22,898 nucleotides of DNA from Helicobacter sp. (GTDB lineage: Bacteria; Campylobacterota; Campylobacteria; Campylobacterales; Helicobacteraceae): the NCBI GenBank assembly GCA_029264655.1, contig JARHZY010000074.1, forward strand, positions 1 to 22,898. Direction: 5' to 3'. This document shows positions 8,092 through 15,390 of the stretch, piece after piece. Within the stretch, counting starts at the first letter, position 1, and every line of letters begins with the position of its first letter. The position numbers and the translations under genes were made by a program. The notes under the pieces were generated by a model that ran no database searches, was not told the DNA's origin, and saw only the letters and a list, made by a program, of their open reading frames with translations.

Positions 8092-8158
8092 CATAACTCC
8101 TTATAATAAAAAGATATTTGCTTCCAAAGATAACAATGCAAGCAAATCTAATTAATAA

Positions 8159-8165
8159 TGTAACA
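8159..8165 (-). promoter_or_regulatory. TGTTACA site in the leader of the DUF485 gene
   Basis: The minus strand reads TGTTACA, an exact match to the TGTTWCW box that I recall for the Helicobacter orphan response regulator HP1021. It lies about 70 bases before the DUF485 start. A similar site pair occurs about 100 bases further upstream. Confidence 0.35.
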
Positions 8166-8215
8166 TAAAAAATGAAAAAAGATAGAAAAAATGCTATATC
8201 TTTTTATTATTCTTT

Positions 8216-8221
8216 ACTATA
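8216..8221 (-). promoter_or_regulatory. Putative -10 box of the DUF485-actP unit
   Basis: The minus strand reads TATAGT (complement of ACTATA). A start near 8209 places the centre of the 8259-8287 dyad about 64 bases upstream, a typical activator distance. This is a single-motif call in very A/T-rich DNA. Confidence 0.3.
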
Positions 8222-8258
8222 AGTAAATATTGTTAATTCAAGTTTCTAAAATACTATA

Positions 8259-8287
8259 TATTTTTGTAACAATATGTTACAAAAATA
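8259..8287. promoter_or_regulatory. Perfect dyad containing two inverted TGTTACA boxes
   Basis: Arms TATTTTTGTAACA (8259-8271) and TGTTACAAAAATA (8275-8287) are exact reverse complements around ATA. Each arm contains TGTTACA on one strand, the HP1021-type box. It lies upstream of the DUF485-actP promoter region and is far from any other start, so it is a good operator candidate for the acetate genes. Confidence 0.5.
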
Positions 8288-9465
8288 AATTATACTACAT
8301 CTTAAATACTCCCAAATAAAGTAATTTTATATGAAAATAAGTAATAAAATCCATGAAATATAAAAATGTAACTTTTTTACAATATTACATATTTGCATAT
8401 TTTTTTAAAATATTATGTCCCTAAGCATCTTGATGGTATGGTATTTTTATCTTATATTTATAGTTTTTCAATAAAATTACACTCAATTTTATATCTATAT
8501 TTACAAGATGCATAGCAAGTTTAATCAGAGAAATTTTTACTATGTTTGCTATCTCACAACAATACATGTAAGCATACATATTGTATAACATTTACGATTA
8601 GTGCATATTTTCTTAATGCTTAATAATGCCAATACAATAAATTAATTCCCACTTTTTTTTTAGAATAGGTTTATTGATTATATGACCTTTTACTCTTTAT
8701 GTGCCTTATGGAAAAGATGTGTATAAGATTTTAATGCTTATAAAGATAATATATTACAAAATGATTATATGGAATTATGCTATTTGAAAAAATTTTGTTA
8801 TTGCATTTTAACGATGAAATATTGCTGATTGTTGCCCTATTAGAAAAATAGTAACTTTTAAAAATGCTAAAAAGTGGGCATCCTCTATTACTACAAATAT
8901 GTTGCTTTAAAATATATAGCACAACTTGATTGCAAGACATAAAGTATATTTTTTATAGCGATATATGCAAAATAATGAATTTTTCTTTACAATTTCAATA
9001 AGTAATCATATAGGGCTTATCGTTATTAGAGCAGATATATCTACAATAAAGATAGTGGGAATAAACCCTTATTATGAAGTTTTATAATTCATATTTGGAA
9101 AATCAAAAACTTCTCATATTTTTCATTCTATAAAACAATAGCAGAATCTTCTTGCTTTTATTATTATAGTAAGTGTTTATAAATATCTCATATTGAAAAA
9201 GTGTGGGTTTTCCAATTAACTATTAAGAGTATTAAAAAGAGTGAATCTTAAATAACTTTAGATAGCAGATGAGATTTTTATATGTAGTTTAATTCTTAAT
9301 TTAATGTTTTAATTATCTAGTTAATATACTTCAATGTATTTCTATTATTTTCTATTAATATAGACTAACACAATCTATTGCTTGCTTAATAGATAAGGAC
9401 TTTTATATAATTTCAATCAATTAAAAATAATAGTATTTATGTCCCAATATCTACAAAAATAAAAT

Positions 9466-10470
9466 CTATTCATTATCAACAAGCACACTCATACCTACGC
9501 GTAAGCCTTCAACTTTTTGCACAGGACGTGCCTCTATCTCAAATGTCTTCATATCATAATTTTGTGTGCTAGCAGTTGCTTTCCAAGTTGCAAAATCTCC
9601 CATTGCTGCAATATAAGTAACACGGAACTCTATTTCCTTATTTAATGCTGGGACAAAACCTTTAAAAGTGCTACCTTTTTGGAATTTGTGCAAATGGTTT
9701 TCATCCACATTTAAACGCAACCATGCATCGTTTAAATCAAGCAGCATAACTACTGGAAAACCACTAGGAGCAAGCTCACCACTATGCACAAGAATATTGC
9801 TTACTTCACCATCTGCTGGGGCTAAGGCTTCAATATCTTTTGCATAAGCTTCTACTTCCTGCACCTGTCCAAGTGCTGCTTTTTCTTTTTCAAATGCTGC
9901 TTTTTTTGCCTCATCGCGTGTGCCACTCAATGCAAGCTTGTATTGCTGGTATGCTGTGCTTTCATTATACTTTGCACTTTCATAAGCCGCAAAAGCCTCA
10001 TCTCGCCTTTGCAAACTCATAACGCCTTCATCATATAATTGCTGGATTCTTTTATATGTTTTTTGTGCAAGTTTAGCTTGTGCACTTGCAGCCTGCCACA
10101 CATCTTTTGCAGATTCTATAGTTTCATCACGTGTGCCACTATGCACCTCTTTATTAAGTGCTTTTGCTGCTTCATAGCCTGCTTGTGCCTGTGTAAGTTT
10201 TGCTTCAAGTTCTGGGCTTTTAATGGTAAAAACTACATCTCCCTTTTTTACCACATCTCCTTTATGCACGAATATAGTATCAATACGTCCTGCAAGTTTT
10301 GAACCCACGCTATACTCTCTTGCACTTATTTGTCCTTGAAAAATTTGCTTTTTGGGGAGATACGCACGATAAAAAGTCCCAACAAGCCATATCATAATAA
10401 GTACAAATGCCACTACAATAAAAACAATAGAAGCTAACTTTTTTCTATCCCTTAAAATCTCTTGCAACAT
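9466..10470 (-). CDS. HlyD-family periplasmic adaptor (membrane fusion protein)
   Basis: A 334-residue adaptor that would bridge an inner-membrane exporter and the TolC-like protein encoded just upstream. One N-terminal transmembrane helix (about 12-32) is followed by a first half-lipoyl segment (GSKLAGRIDTIFVHKGDVVKKGDVVFTIKS, about 56-85). A long alpha-hairpin with alanine/lysine/glutamine-rich coiled coil follows (about 88-205), which contains two SGTRDE turns. The second half-lipoyl part is PADGEVSNILVHSGELAPSGFPVV, and a beta-barrel C-terminal part comes last. The ATG follows GGGAG. It starts 17 bases after the tolC stop, so the two are one operon. H. pylori has a similar adaptor/TolC set followed by ABC-2 permeases; none follows here within the window. 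Confidence 0.88.
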   Translation of the reverse strand: MLQEILRDRKKLASIVFIVVAFVLIMIWLVGTFYRAYLPKKQIFQGQISAREYSVGSKLAGRIDTIFVHKGDVVKKGDVVFTIKSPELEAKLTQAQAGYEAAKALNKEVHSGTRDETIESAKDVWQAASAQAKLAQKTYKRIQQLYDEGVMSLQRRDEAFAAYESAKYNESTAYQQYKLALSGTRDEAKKAAFEKEKAALGQVQEVEAYAKDIEALAPADGEVSNILVHSGELAPSGFPVVMLLDLNDAWLRLNVDENHLHKFQKGSTFKGFVPALNKEIEFRVTYIAAMGDFATWKATASTQNYDMKTFEIEARPVQKVEGLRVGMSVLVDNE

Positions 10471-10487
10471 GCTTCTTTCTCCCTATC

Positions 10488-12017
10488 TTATTGTTGTATG
10501 GTAAAAAATGTATCAATATCATCACTTAATGCTTGCAATTTAGCAAATGCGACAATAATTTTATATGCCATACTTTTTTGTTCTGTATTTACAGAATCAA
10601 GTGCATTGCGTGCATCTACAACAGAATCATTGGTAACAAGTCCTTGTGCAAATGCTTTTTCTTGCAAACGTAAGTTTTCCTTTGCAAGTGCTATACTTGA
10701 ATCAAGCGTTTTATAGTCTTCTTGATAAAGCTCAATTTGCTTATATGTTGTTTTTACTAATAATTCCATATTGCGTATCGCTTCAATTTCAAGTGCATTT
10801 GCTTGCATTTGCATGATTTTTGCACCTTGGTATTTTTGTAATCGTCCTTGTGGGCTTACAAGTGTCCAACGTGCTGCTATGCCAGCATACCAATGTGGCA
10901 TCATTTGTCCTATTTTTGAACGACCATCATTAACCATAAAAGATGCAAAAGCTCCAACTTGTGGCGTAAAACGTCCAAGTTCTAAACGTTTTGTGTAATC
11001 TGCCATCGTAATTTTATTATGTGCTATTTGAAGTGCTGGATATGCCTGCAGTGTGCGTTCTTTGTAATAATCAAGAGATTTTAAAGCCATATTTGGATTA
11101 AGCTGCAATGATGAAGTTGGATTAGAATCTGTGATTTGCAAAATATTATCAAGTGCAAGCTTCGCTATATCAAGTGCATTTTGGGCTGCACGTCTTTTAT
11201 TTTTTGCCTTATCATGTGCAACTTGTGCTCCAAGCAATTCAATATCAGCTATTTGTCCCAATCTATGCAATTTTTTTGCATTTTCATAATGCGATAATGC
11301 ACTTTCTTCCGTAGATTGCAATGTAATAAGCATTTCTTTGGCAAGCACAACACTATAATATATTGTTACTAATTCTTCAAAAGTAGCTAATTCTTTAAGA
11401 CGCAATGCCTGATAAGAATCTTTAAGTGCAATACTAGCAAGCTTATTGCCATAATAACGTGTGCCACCTGTATAGAGTGGATAAAGAATATTTAATGTGC
11501 CAATAACTATATCTTGTTCCAAAAGAGTAATGGGTGTGCCATAAACTTGCAAAAGTGAGACAAGCTGTTGTCCTGCTTGTCCAAGTTGTCCAGATTGCCC
11601 TGCGAGATTTTGTGCATCTTGCAAAAGTTTATTGTATTCGGCTCTATTTTGCACAAGATCAATTTGCAACTTATTGCCAAGATGCATATAGATTGCATTT
11701 AAATCAATTTGGGGTAAATAGGATAGTTTTGCAGCAAGCTTTAATTTCTCCATATTTTGCGTATTTAAATATTGTGCCCTTATGCCTTGATGGCTTTGCA
11801 ATACATTTTGCCATGCTGTATGGATACTTATATTATTGTCTGTATATTTTATTGTATCAGGATTTGCTACTTGTGCAGCAATATAATCTGATTGTATAGT
11901 ATTTTCTTGTAATAATGCGAAATGTGTATTTGAATCTATTTTCTTTTCATATCCAAAACATATATGCAATAAAAATATGCTTAGCACAGAACCTAAAACA
12001 TATTGATAAATATTCAT
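10488..12017 (-). CDS. TolC-like outer membrane efflux protein
   Basis: A 509-residue outer membrane channel of the OEP family, the exit duct of a tripartite export system. It has an N-terminal signal peptide (MNIYQYVLGSVLSIFLLHICFG). Two duplicated helical/beta repeats follow, rich in alanine, leucine, glutamine and lysine, with the typical heptad-like stretches (for example KKLHRLGQIADIELLGAQVA and KENLRLQEKAFAQGLVTNDSVVDARN, which are the equivalent positions of the two halves). The ATG follows GAGGGT. hlyD follows after 17 bases on the same strand. A substrate cannot be deduced without the inner-membrane pump. A TATAAT lies about 60 bases upstream on the minus strand. Confidence 0.9.
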   Translation of the reverse strand: MNIYQYVLGSVLSIFLLHICFGYEKKIDSNTHFALLQENTIQSDYIAAQVANPDTIKYTDNNISIHTAWQNVLQSHQGIRAQYLNTQNMEKLKLAAKLSYLPQIDLNAIYMHLGNKLQIDLVQNRAEYNKLLQDAQNLAGQSGQLGQAGQQLVSLLQVYGTPITLLEQDIVIGTLNILYPLYTGGTRYYGNKLASIALKDSYQALRLKELATFEELVTIYYSVVLAKEMLITLQSTEESALSHYENAKKLHRLGQIADIELLGAQVAHDKAKNKRRAAQNALDIAKLALDNILQITDSNPTSSLQLNPNMALKSLDYYKERTLQAYPALQIAHNKITMADYTKRLELGRFTPQVGAFASFMVNDGRSKIGQMMPHWYAGIAARWTLVSPQGRLQKYQGAKIMQMQANALEIEAIRNMELLVKTTYKQIELYQEDYKTLDSSIALAKENLRLQEKAFAQGLVTNDSVVDARNALDSVNTEQKSMAYKIIVAFAKLQALSDDIDTFFTIQQ

Positions 12018-12078
12018 TATGAACCCTCATATTAGCCAAAAAAAGCAGCAACTATGTGTATATTATTTTGATATTGCA

Positions 12079-12084
12079 ATTATA
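12079..12084 (-). promoter_or_regulatory. Putative -10 box of tolC-hlyD
   Basis: The minus strand reads TATAAT. Its transcription start would be near 12072, giving a leader of about 55 bases. A single TGTTACA box (12155-12161) lies further upstream in the same 259-base divergent region shared with coaBC. Confidence 0.4.
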
Positions 12085-12242
12085 ATTAATAATTAATAAT
12101 AAGAAATATTTATGTAGAAAATTTTTACCTTATAAATAAAATATCATGGTCATATGTTACATATAAAACCCCTTAACTTATCGCTTACCATAATACATAA
12201 ATATAGAATATATTCAATGTTAGATATTTTTTTGTTTTATTA

Positions 12243-12251
12243 TGCCATAAT
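12243..12251 (+). promoter_or_regulatory. Putative extended -10 of coaBC
   Basis: The sequence TGCCATAAT differs from TGNTATAAT at one base. A start near 12258 gives a short leader of about 20 bases that includes the AAGGA ribosome-binding site. Confidence 0.35.
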
Positions 12252-12276
12252 TGTTAATTTTAATAAGGAAGTTTAA

Positions 12277-13527
12277 ATGTTGCAAGATAAAAAGATTCTC
12301 ATATTTGTAAGTGGCTCTATTGCTATTTACAAGATTTTATCACTTATTCGTTTATTGCGTAAGGAAGGTGCATTAGTCCGCATTATTGCCACAAAAGGAG
12401 CATTAAAATTTATTACACCATTGAGTTTTGAAACATTAAGCAATACTCCTTTATTACATGATGGCAATGAATGTTGGGCATATTCTTTTAGTCAAGATTC
12501 CACAACCAATCCCCCACAAAACCATATTGGCTATGCAAAATGGGCAGATATTGCCCTTTTTGCCCCAATAACTGCCAATAGTATAAACAAACTAGCACAT
12601 GGCATTGCTGATAATATTTATCTCTCAAGTGCACTTGCCCTACCCAATATACCAAAATTTATAGCCCCAAGTGCAAATACTTTTATGTTGGCAAACCACA
12701 CAACGCAAGCAAGCTTGCAGCTTTTAGAATCTTATGGTTATCAAGTTATTCCATCTGTTTATAGCTCACTTGCATGTGGCGATATTGGTCATGGAGCAAT
12801 GGCAGATATTGAAACTATACTTTTTACACTAAAACGTGCATGTTACACGCATGCATATTGGTGGAAAAAAAAGGTTATCATTACAGGTGGTGGCAGTAGT
12901 GAAGCTATTGATTCTGTGCGTTGTATTACTAACCACTCAAGTGGCTTGCAGGCTTGTAATCTTGCTTTAGCACTTTATTATTTGGGAGCAAATGTCCAAC
13001 TCATTAGCTCTAAAGTCCCAATTTCCCTACCACATGATATAAAAATTATACAAGTAAAAAGCTCAAGTGATTATGAAGTAGCAATTAAAAAAGCTTTGCA
13101 ATCATATCAAGATTCTATACAATCAAATGAAAAAATCTATCTTTTTATGGTAGCAGCGATAAGTGATTATATCCCCAATAAACAAAAAGGAAAAATAAAA
13201 AAGCAAGATATAGGGCAAACAATGTCTTTAGAACTTTATGAAAATAAAGATATTTTAGCATCATTATATGCCCCAAATCTTATAAAAATTGGCTTTAAGG
13301 CAGAATGTGATAGCATGAATGCTAAAGCACATGCACGCAATGCACTTTTAAAAAAACAATGTGCTATGATGTGCCTTAATATTATTAATGAAGAGAATAT
13401 GAGTTTTGGTAATACAGATAATGCATTTTATCTGATTACGCAAGATTCTGAAAAATATATACAAGGCACAAAGCTTGAAGTAAGTTTGCAACTTTGCTTT
13501 CATATCCAAACATTAGGGCTTGAATAA
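12277..13527 (+). CDS. coaBC: CoaBC, bifunctional phosphopantothenoylcysteine decarboxylase/synthetase
   Basis: Makes 4'-phosphopantetheine for coenzyme A: CoaB joins phosphopantothenate and cysteine using CTP, and CoaC decarboxylates the product with FMN. The 416-residue protein has an N-terminal flavoprotein domain (ILIFVSGSIAIYK; active-site H83 in NHIGYAKWADI; catalytic C167 in LACGDIGHGAMA). The C-terminal CoaB domain begins at about 198 (VIITGGGSSEAIDSVRCITNHSSG), with MVAAISDYIP and the KGKIKK lysine cluster (about 304-309). The usual PxMNxxM substrate-recognition motif reads PSANTFM (131-137): the asparagine is kept and the first methionine is alanine. The start ATG follows AAGGA by seven bases. 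It stands alone on the plus strand. Confidence 0.93.
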   Translation: MLQDKKILIFVSGSIAIYKILSLIRLLRKEGALVRIIATKGALKFITPLSFETLSNTPLLHDGNECWAYSFSQDSTTNPPQNHIGYAKWADIALFAPITANSINKLAHGIADNIYLSSALALPNIPKFIAPSANTFMLANHTTQASLQLLESYGYQVIPSVYSSLACGDIGHGAMADIETILFTLKRACYTHAYWWKKKVIITGGGSSEAIDSVRCITNHSSGLQACNLALALYYLGANVQLISSKVPISLPHDIKIIQVKSSSDYEVAIKKALQSYQDSIQSNEKIYLFMVAAISDYIPNKQKGKIKKQDIGQTMSLELYENKDILASLYAPNLIKIGFKAECDSMNAKAHARNALLKKQCAMMCLNIINEENMSFGNTDNAFYLITQDSEKYIQGTKLEVSLQLCFHIQTLGLE

Positions 13528-13570
13528 CATACCAATATATTACCTTAAAGCCAAATAGTAAGTTTTTATT

Positions 13571-13604
13571 TTTGCATGCCTTTTCTTCCCATATGCAAAG
13601 TTTT
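13571..13604 (+). terminator. Possible terminator of coaBC
   Basis: TTTGCAT (13571-13577) pairs with ATGCAAA (13593-13599) and is followed by GTTTT on the plus strand. The loop of 15 bases is large and the U-run short, so this is a weak call. It lies between the convergent coaBC and universal stress protein genes. Confidence 0.3.
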
Positions 13605-13697
13605 AAAAATAAGAGTATTTTAAGCGTTGTTGCAAGGGAGGGGTGCTATGTTGGAGTGCTTCACACACAAATCAGTAAAGCTATATTATGAAAAGCT

Positions 13698-14123
13698 TTA
13701 TTTTGCTACAAGCACAGGAATAGGTGATGAATTAATAAAGCTATTTTGGTGTGAATTAAAAATCCTATGCAATATAGATGATTCACTTGCTCCTATCACA
13801 AGCAAATCATATTGATTTGCTATTTCAAGCACAACATCAACAGGATTACCATTTTTTAGAATCTTTTTACATGCAATGCCTTCATTATTAAACACTTTTG
13901 CAAATTCTTGCAAAATCTCATGAGATTCCTCCTCTTGCACATGTTCTAGTGATGCATAATCAACAATACCACTTTCTGCTAGCACAATTGTCTCCGGTGT
14001 AACATGCAATAATGTAAGCTCAATTTCACTGCGTCTTGCAAAAAGCTTTAGAATAGTTGGGATAGCCTTACGGCACTCTTCTGTATCACTTACACCAAAT
14101 AAAATTCTTATCGCATTTGCCAT
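13698..14123 (-). CDS. Universal stress protein (UspA family)
   Basis: A 141-residue single-domain cytoplasmic protein with the UspA fold: an N-terminal strand IRILFGVSDTEECRKA, a middle strand ELTLLHVTPE, and the C-terminal segment YDLLVIGASES...SSPIPVLVAK. The nucleotide-binding signature G-x2-G-x9-G-S/T is not intact; the equivalent stretch GASESSILHRIFNS has only the first glycine. This suggests the non-ATP-binding class, though Helicobacter members may simply be divergent. The ATG follows AAAGGAGA. It is monocistronic, converging with coaBC, and shares its upstream region with a divergent outer membrane protein gene. Confidence 0.85.
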   Translation of the reverse strand: MANAIRILFGVSDTEECRKAIPTILKLFARRSEIELTLLHVTPETIVLAESGIVDYASLEHVQEEESHEILQEFAKVFNNEGIACKKILKNGNPVDVVLEIANQYDLLVIGASESSILHRIFNSHQNSFINSSPIPVLVAK

Positions 14124-14166
14124 ATTTAATAGTCTCCTTTACTTCACAATATGAAAATATTCTATA

Positions 14167-14194
14167 ATTATACACTTTTATGCTAAAAAGCATA
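14167..14194 (-). promoter_or_regulatory. Promoter region of the universal stress protein with a small dyad
   Basis: The minus strand reads TATAAT at 14167-14172, giving a leader of about 35-40 bases. A perfect dyad TATGCT-AAAA-AGCATA (14179-14194) occupies the spacer just upstream of that -10. It could be an operator or a chance palindrome. Confidence 0.4.
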
Positions 14195-14361
14195 TTAAAA
14201 AATATTTTATTGATGGAATGGGGAATTAAATAGGCTTAGTAAGATGGATTCTATGTCTGCATAAAACTAAGGACACTATATTCATATAACGATAAATATA
14301 AGTTATGCTTATTGTAATTGTTGCAATTTTTATCACAATAAAATAATTTTTAGTAAAAATA

Positions 14362-14370
14362 TGCTACAAT
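14362..14370 (+). promoter_or_regulatory. Extended -10 promoter of the outer membrane protein gene
   Basis: TGCTACAAT matches TGNTATAAT except for one base. A start near 14377 gives a leader of about 40 bases. Upstream is a nested inverted repeat, TTATTGT (14309-14315) with ACAATAA (14335-14341) enclosing AATTG/CAATT. Confidence 0.5.
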
Positions 14371-14376
14371 AATGCC

Positions 14377-14395
14377 GCATTTTGTAATGCAAAAT
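14377..14395 (+). promoter_or_regulatory. Two alternative hairpins at the 5' end of the omp transcript
   Basis: GCATT-TTGT-AATGC (14377-14390) and ATTTTG-TAATG-CAAAAT (14379-14395) share bases and cannot form together. They fall at the predicted transcript start, about 25 bases before the start codon. A 5' stem can protect mRNA from decay; switching is speculative. Confidence 0.3.
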
Positions 14396-14417
14396 TAAAT
14401 AATCAAAGGAGTTGTTT

Positions 14418-15128
14418 ATGTATAAACAGCAGATAAAAAAGGTAATGTGTATTGGAATATTAGCACTTATGCCAACTTTTATGTTAGCAGACGAGGATAA
14501 TAATGGGAGTGGATTTTTTGCAGGTATCAATACGGGTTATACTGCTAGATTTCAAGATATAGTAACCACTGAACAACAAAATAAAAGCACAACAGAATCT
14601 AGTGTATCAGCTCCAAGTTATATTAATATAGGCGTGCAACTAGGATATAATTACTATTTTATGGAGCTTCTTGGTGTGCGAGGCTATGTAGATTATAACT
14701 TTGGCTTTATGCATAACCATACAAAAAGCACAGAAGCACAAAAACCAACAACAGATAGCAACGCACTTCAAACAGCACACGCTATTAGTGCAAATATAGA
14801 CTTGCTTGTTAATATTTTCAAGTCTGATTCTGTTGCATTTGGTGCGTATGTCGGCTTTGGGCTTGGTTATGCCGCAATTAGCAATACAAACACAAAAAAT
14901 AAAGATAATGCAGTAACCACCATTACAACCCCTATGGGTAATGGTTTTATCTTGCCAATTAACTTTGGATTAAATCTTACTGCAAATAGCCACCATCGCT
15001 TTGAGCTAGGGTTTAAAATCCCAACATTAAGTATAAAACATACAGCTACTACTCCCGGTGAAAATAATACCACCACCACAACGACACGCAATCTTATTAC
15101 TACAATAGGCTATACCTATGTTTTTTAA
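14418..15128 (+). CDS. Small outer membrane beta-barrel protein (Helicobacter OMP-like)
   Basis: A 236-residue surface protein. The N-terminal signal peptide is MYKQQIKKVMCIGILALMPTFMLA, with cleavage before DEDN. The mature part alternates aromatic-bearing strands (GFFAGINTGYTARF, INIGVQLGYNYYF, GVRGYVDYNFGF, AFGAYVGFGLGYA) with Thr/Asn/Ser-rich loops, and ends ...TIGYTYVF, a C-terminal phenylalanine typical of barrel-assembly substrates and of Helicobacter outer membrane proteins. The start is the ATG at 14418, with AAAGGAG six bases upstream; a TTG two codons earlier overlaps that spacing. A dedicated promoter and a downstream hairpin make it monocistronic. It may be a porin or adhesin; it is too short for a classical large Hop protein. 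Confidence 0.85.
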   Translation: MYKQQIKKVMCIGILALMPTFMLADEDNNGSGFFAGINTGYTARFQDIVTTEQQNKSTTESSVSAPSYINIGVQLGYNYYFMELLGVRGYVDYNFGFMHNHTKSTEAQKPTTDSNALQTAHAISANIDLLVNIFKSDSVAFGAYVGFGLGYAAISNTNTKNKDNAVTTITTPMGNGFILPINFGLNLTANSHHRFELGFKIPTLSIKHTATTPGENNTTTTTTRNLITTIGYTYVF

Positions 15129-15167
15129 TTTATTAAGATTATTGTAGCAAAGCACAAAGGATTCTAA

Positions 15168-15193
15168 AATATGCTTATAGTTATAAGCATATT
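15168..15193 (+). terminator. Terminator-like perfect hairpin after the outer membrane protein gene
   Basis: AATATGCTTATA and TATAAGCATATT form a 12-bp perfect stem round a 2-base centre (11 bp with a 4-base loop in practice), 40 bases after the stop codon, followed by CATTATTTATAT. The tail is U-rich but not a run. This is the likely end of the omp transcript. Confidence 0.55.
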
Positions 15194-15312
15194 CATTATT
15201 TATATCTCCAATATCAATAAATATTAAGTTTTTATATAGCTAAATTATCACTTAAATGTATCAAAATCTTATAGAATTTTACACTAGCATTGCAATATAA
15301 AGCTAATCTCAC

Positions 15313-15367
15313 ATAGCAATAGCTGCTACTAGTATAGTAGCTTTGTATTATTGCTATATTATATTTT
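15313..15367 (+). terminator. Nested hairpin with U-rich tail between omp and pxpC
   Basis: The outer stem ATAGCAATA (15313-15321) / TATTGCTAT (15349-15357) encloses an inner stem GCTACTA-GTA-TAGTAGC (15325-15341). The plus strand continues ATTATATTTTT. The minus strand runs into this element directly from pxpC, so it may serve both convergent transcripts; the better U-tail is on the plus strand. Confidence 0.5.
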
Positions 15368-15390
15368 TAATAATTACACCATGATTGGGT

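Larger units (their letters stand above)
8095..9465. other. 1.37-kb gene-free AT-rich region between hlyD and the DUF485 gene
   Basis: No frame here has both a plausible start and a recognisable protein. The part near 8100-8290 holds promoter elements of the DUF485-actP unit. Further on there are a T10 run (8653-8662), an 8-bp stem with a 22-base loop (9076-9113), TTGGAAAA/TTTTCCAA inverted repeats about 105 bases apart (9095-9102, 9208-9215), and a plus-strand TTGCTT-N18-TATAAT promoter-like pair (9382-9411) pointing antisense into the hlyD end. No clear terminator follows hlyD. The region may be decayed coding sequence, but no protein remnant was recognised. Confidence 0.45.

Noticed and set aside
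8421..8591. 56-codon minus-strand open frame (MLYNMYAYMYCC...)
   Set aside because: It has hydrophobic and basic stretches but no Shine-Dalgarno sequence and no family resemblance. It could be a remnant but cannot be supported as a gene.
8653..8662. T10 homopolymer as a phase-variation tract
   Set aside because: It lies in non-coding DNA with no gene close enough for it to act as promoter spacing, and stops flank it in all plus frames.
8731..8940. 69-codon minus-strand open frame in the gap before hlyD
   Set aside because: No ribosome-binding site, no recognisable domain, and a composition (Ile, Tyr, Asn, Lys, Ser, Cys) expected from random A/T-rich DNA.
13627..13815. 62-codon plus-strand open frame overlapping the 3' end of the universal stress protein gene
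   Set aside because: It is antisense to a clearly real gene, and the sequence shows no domain.
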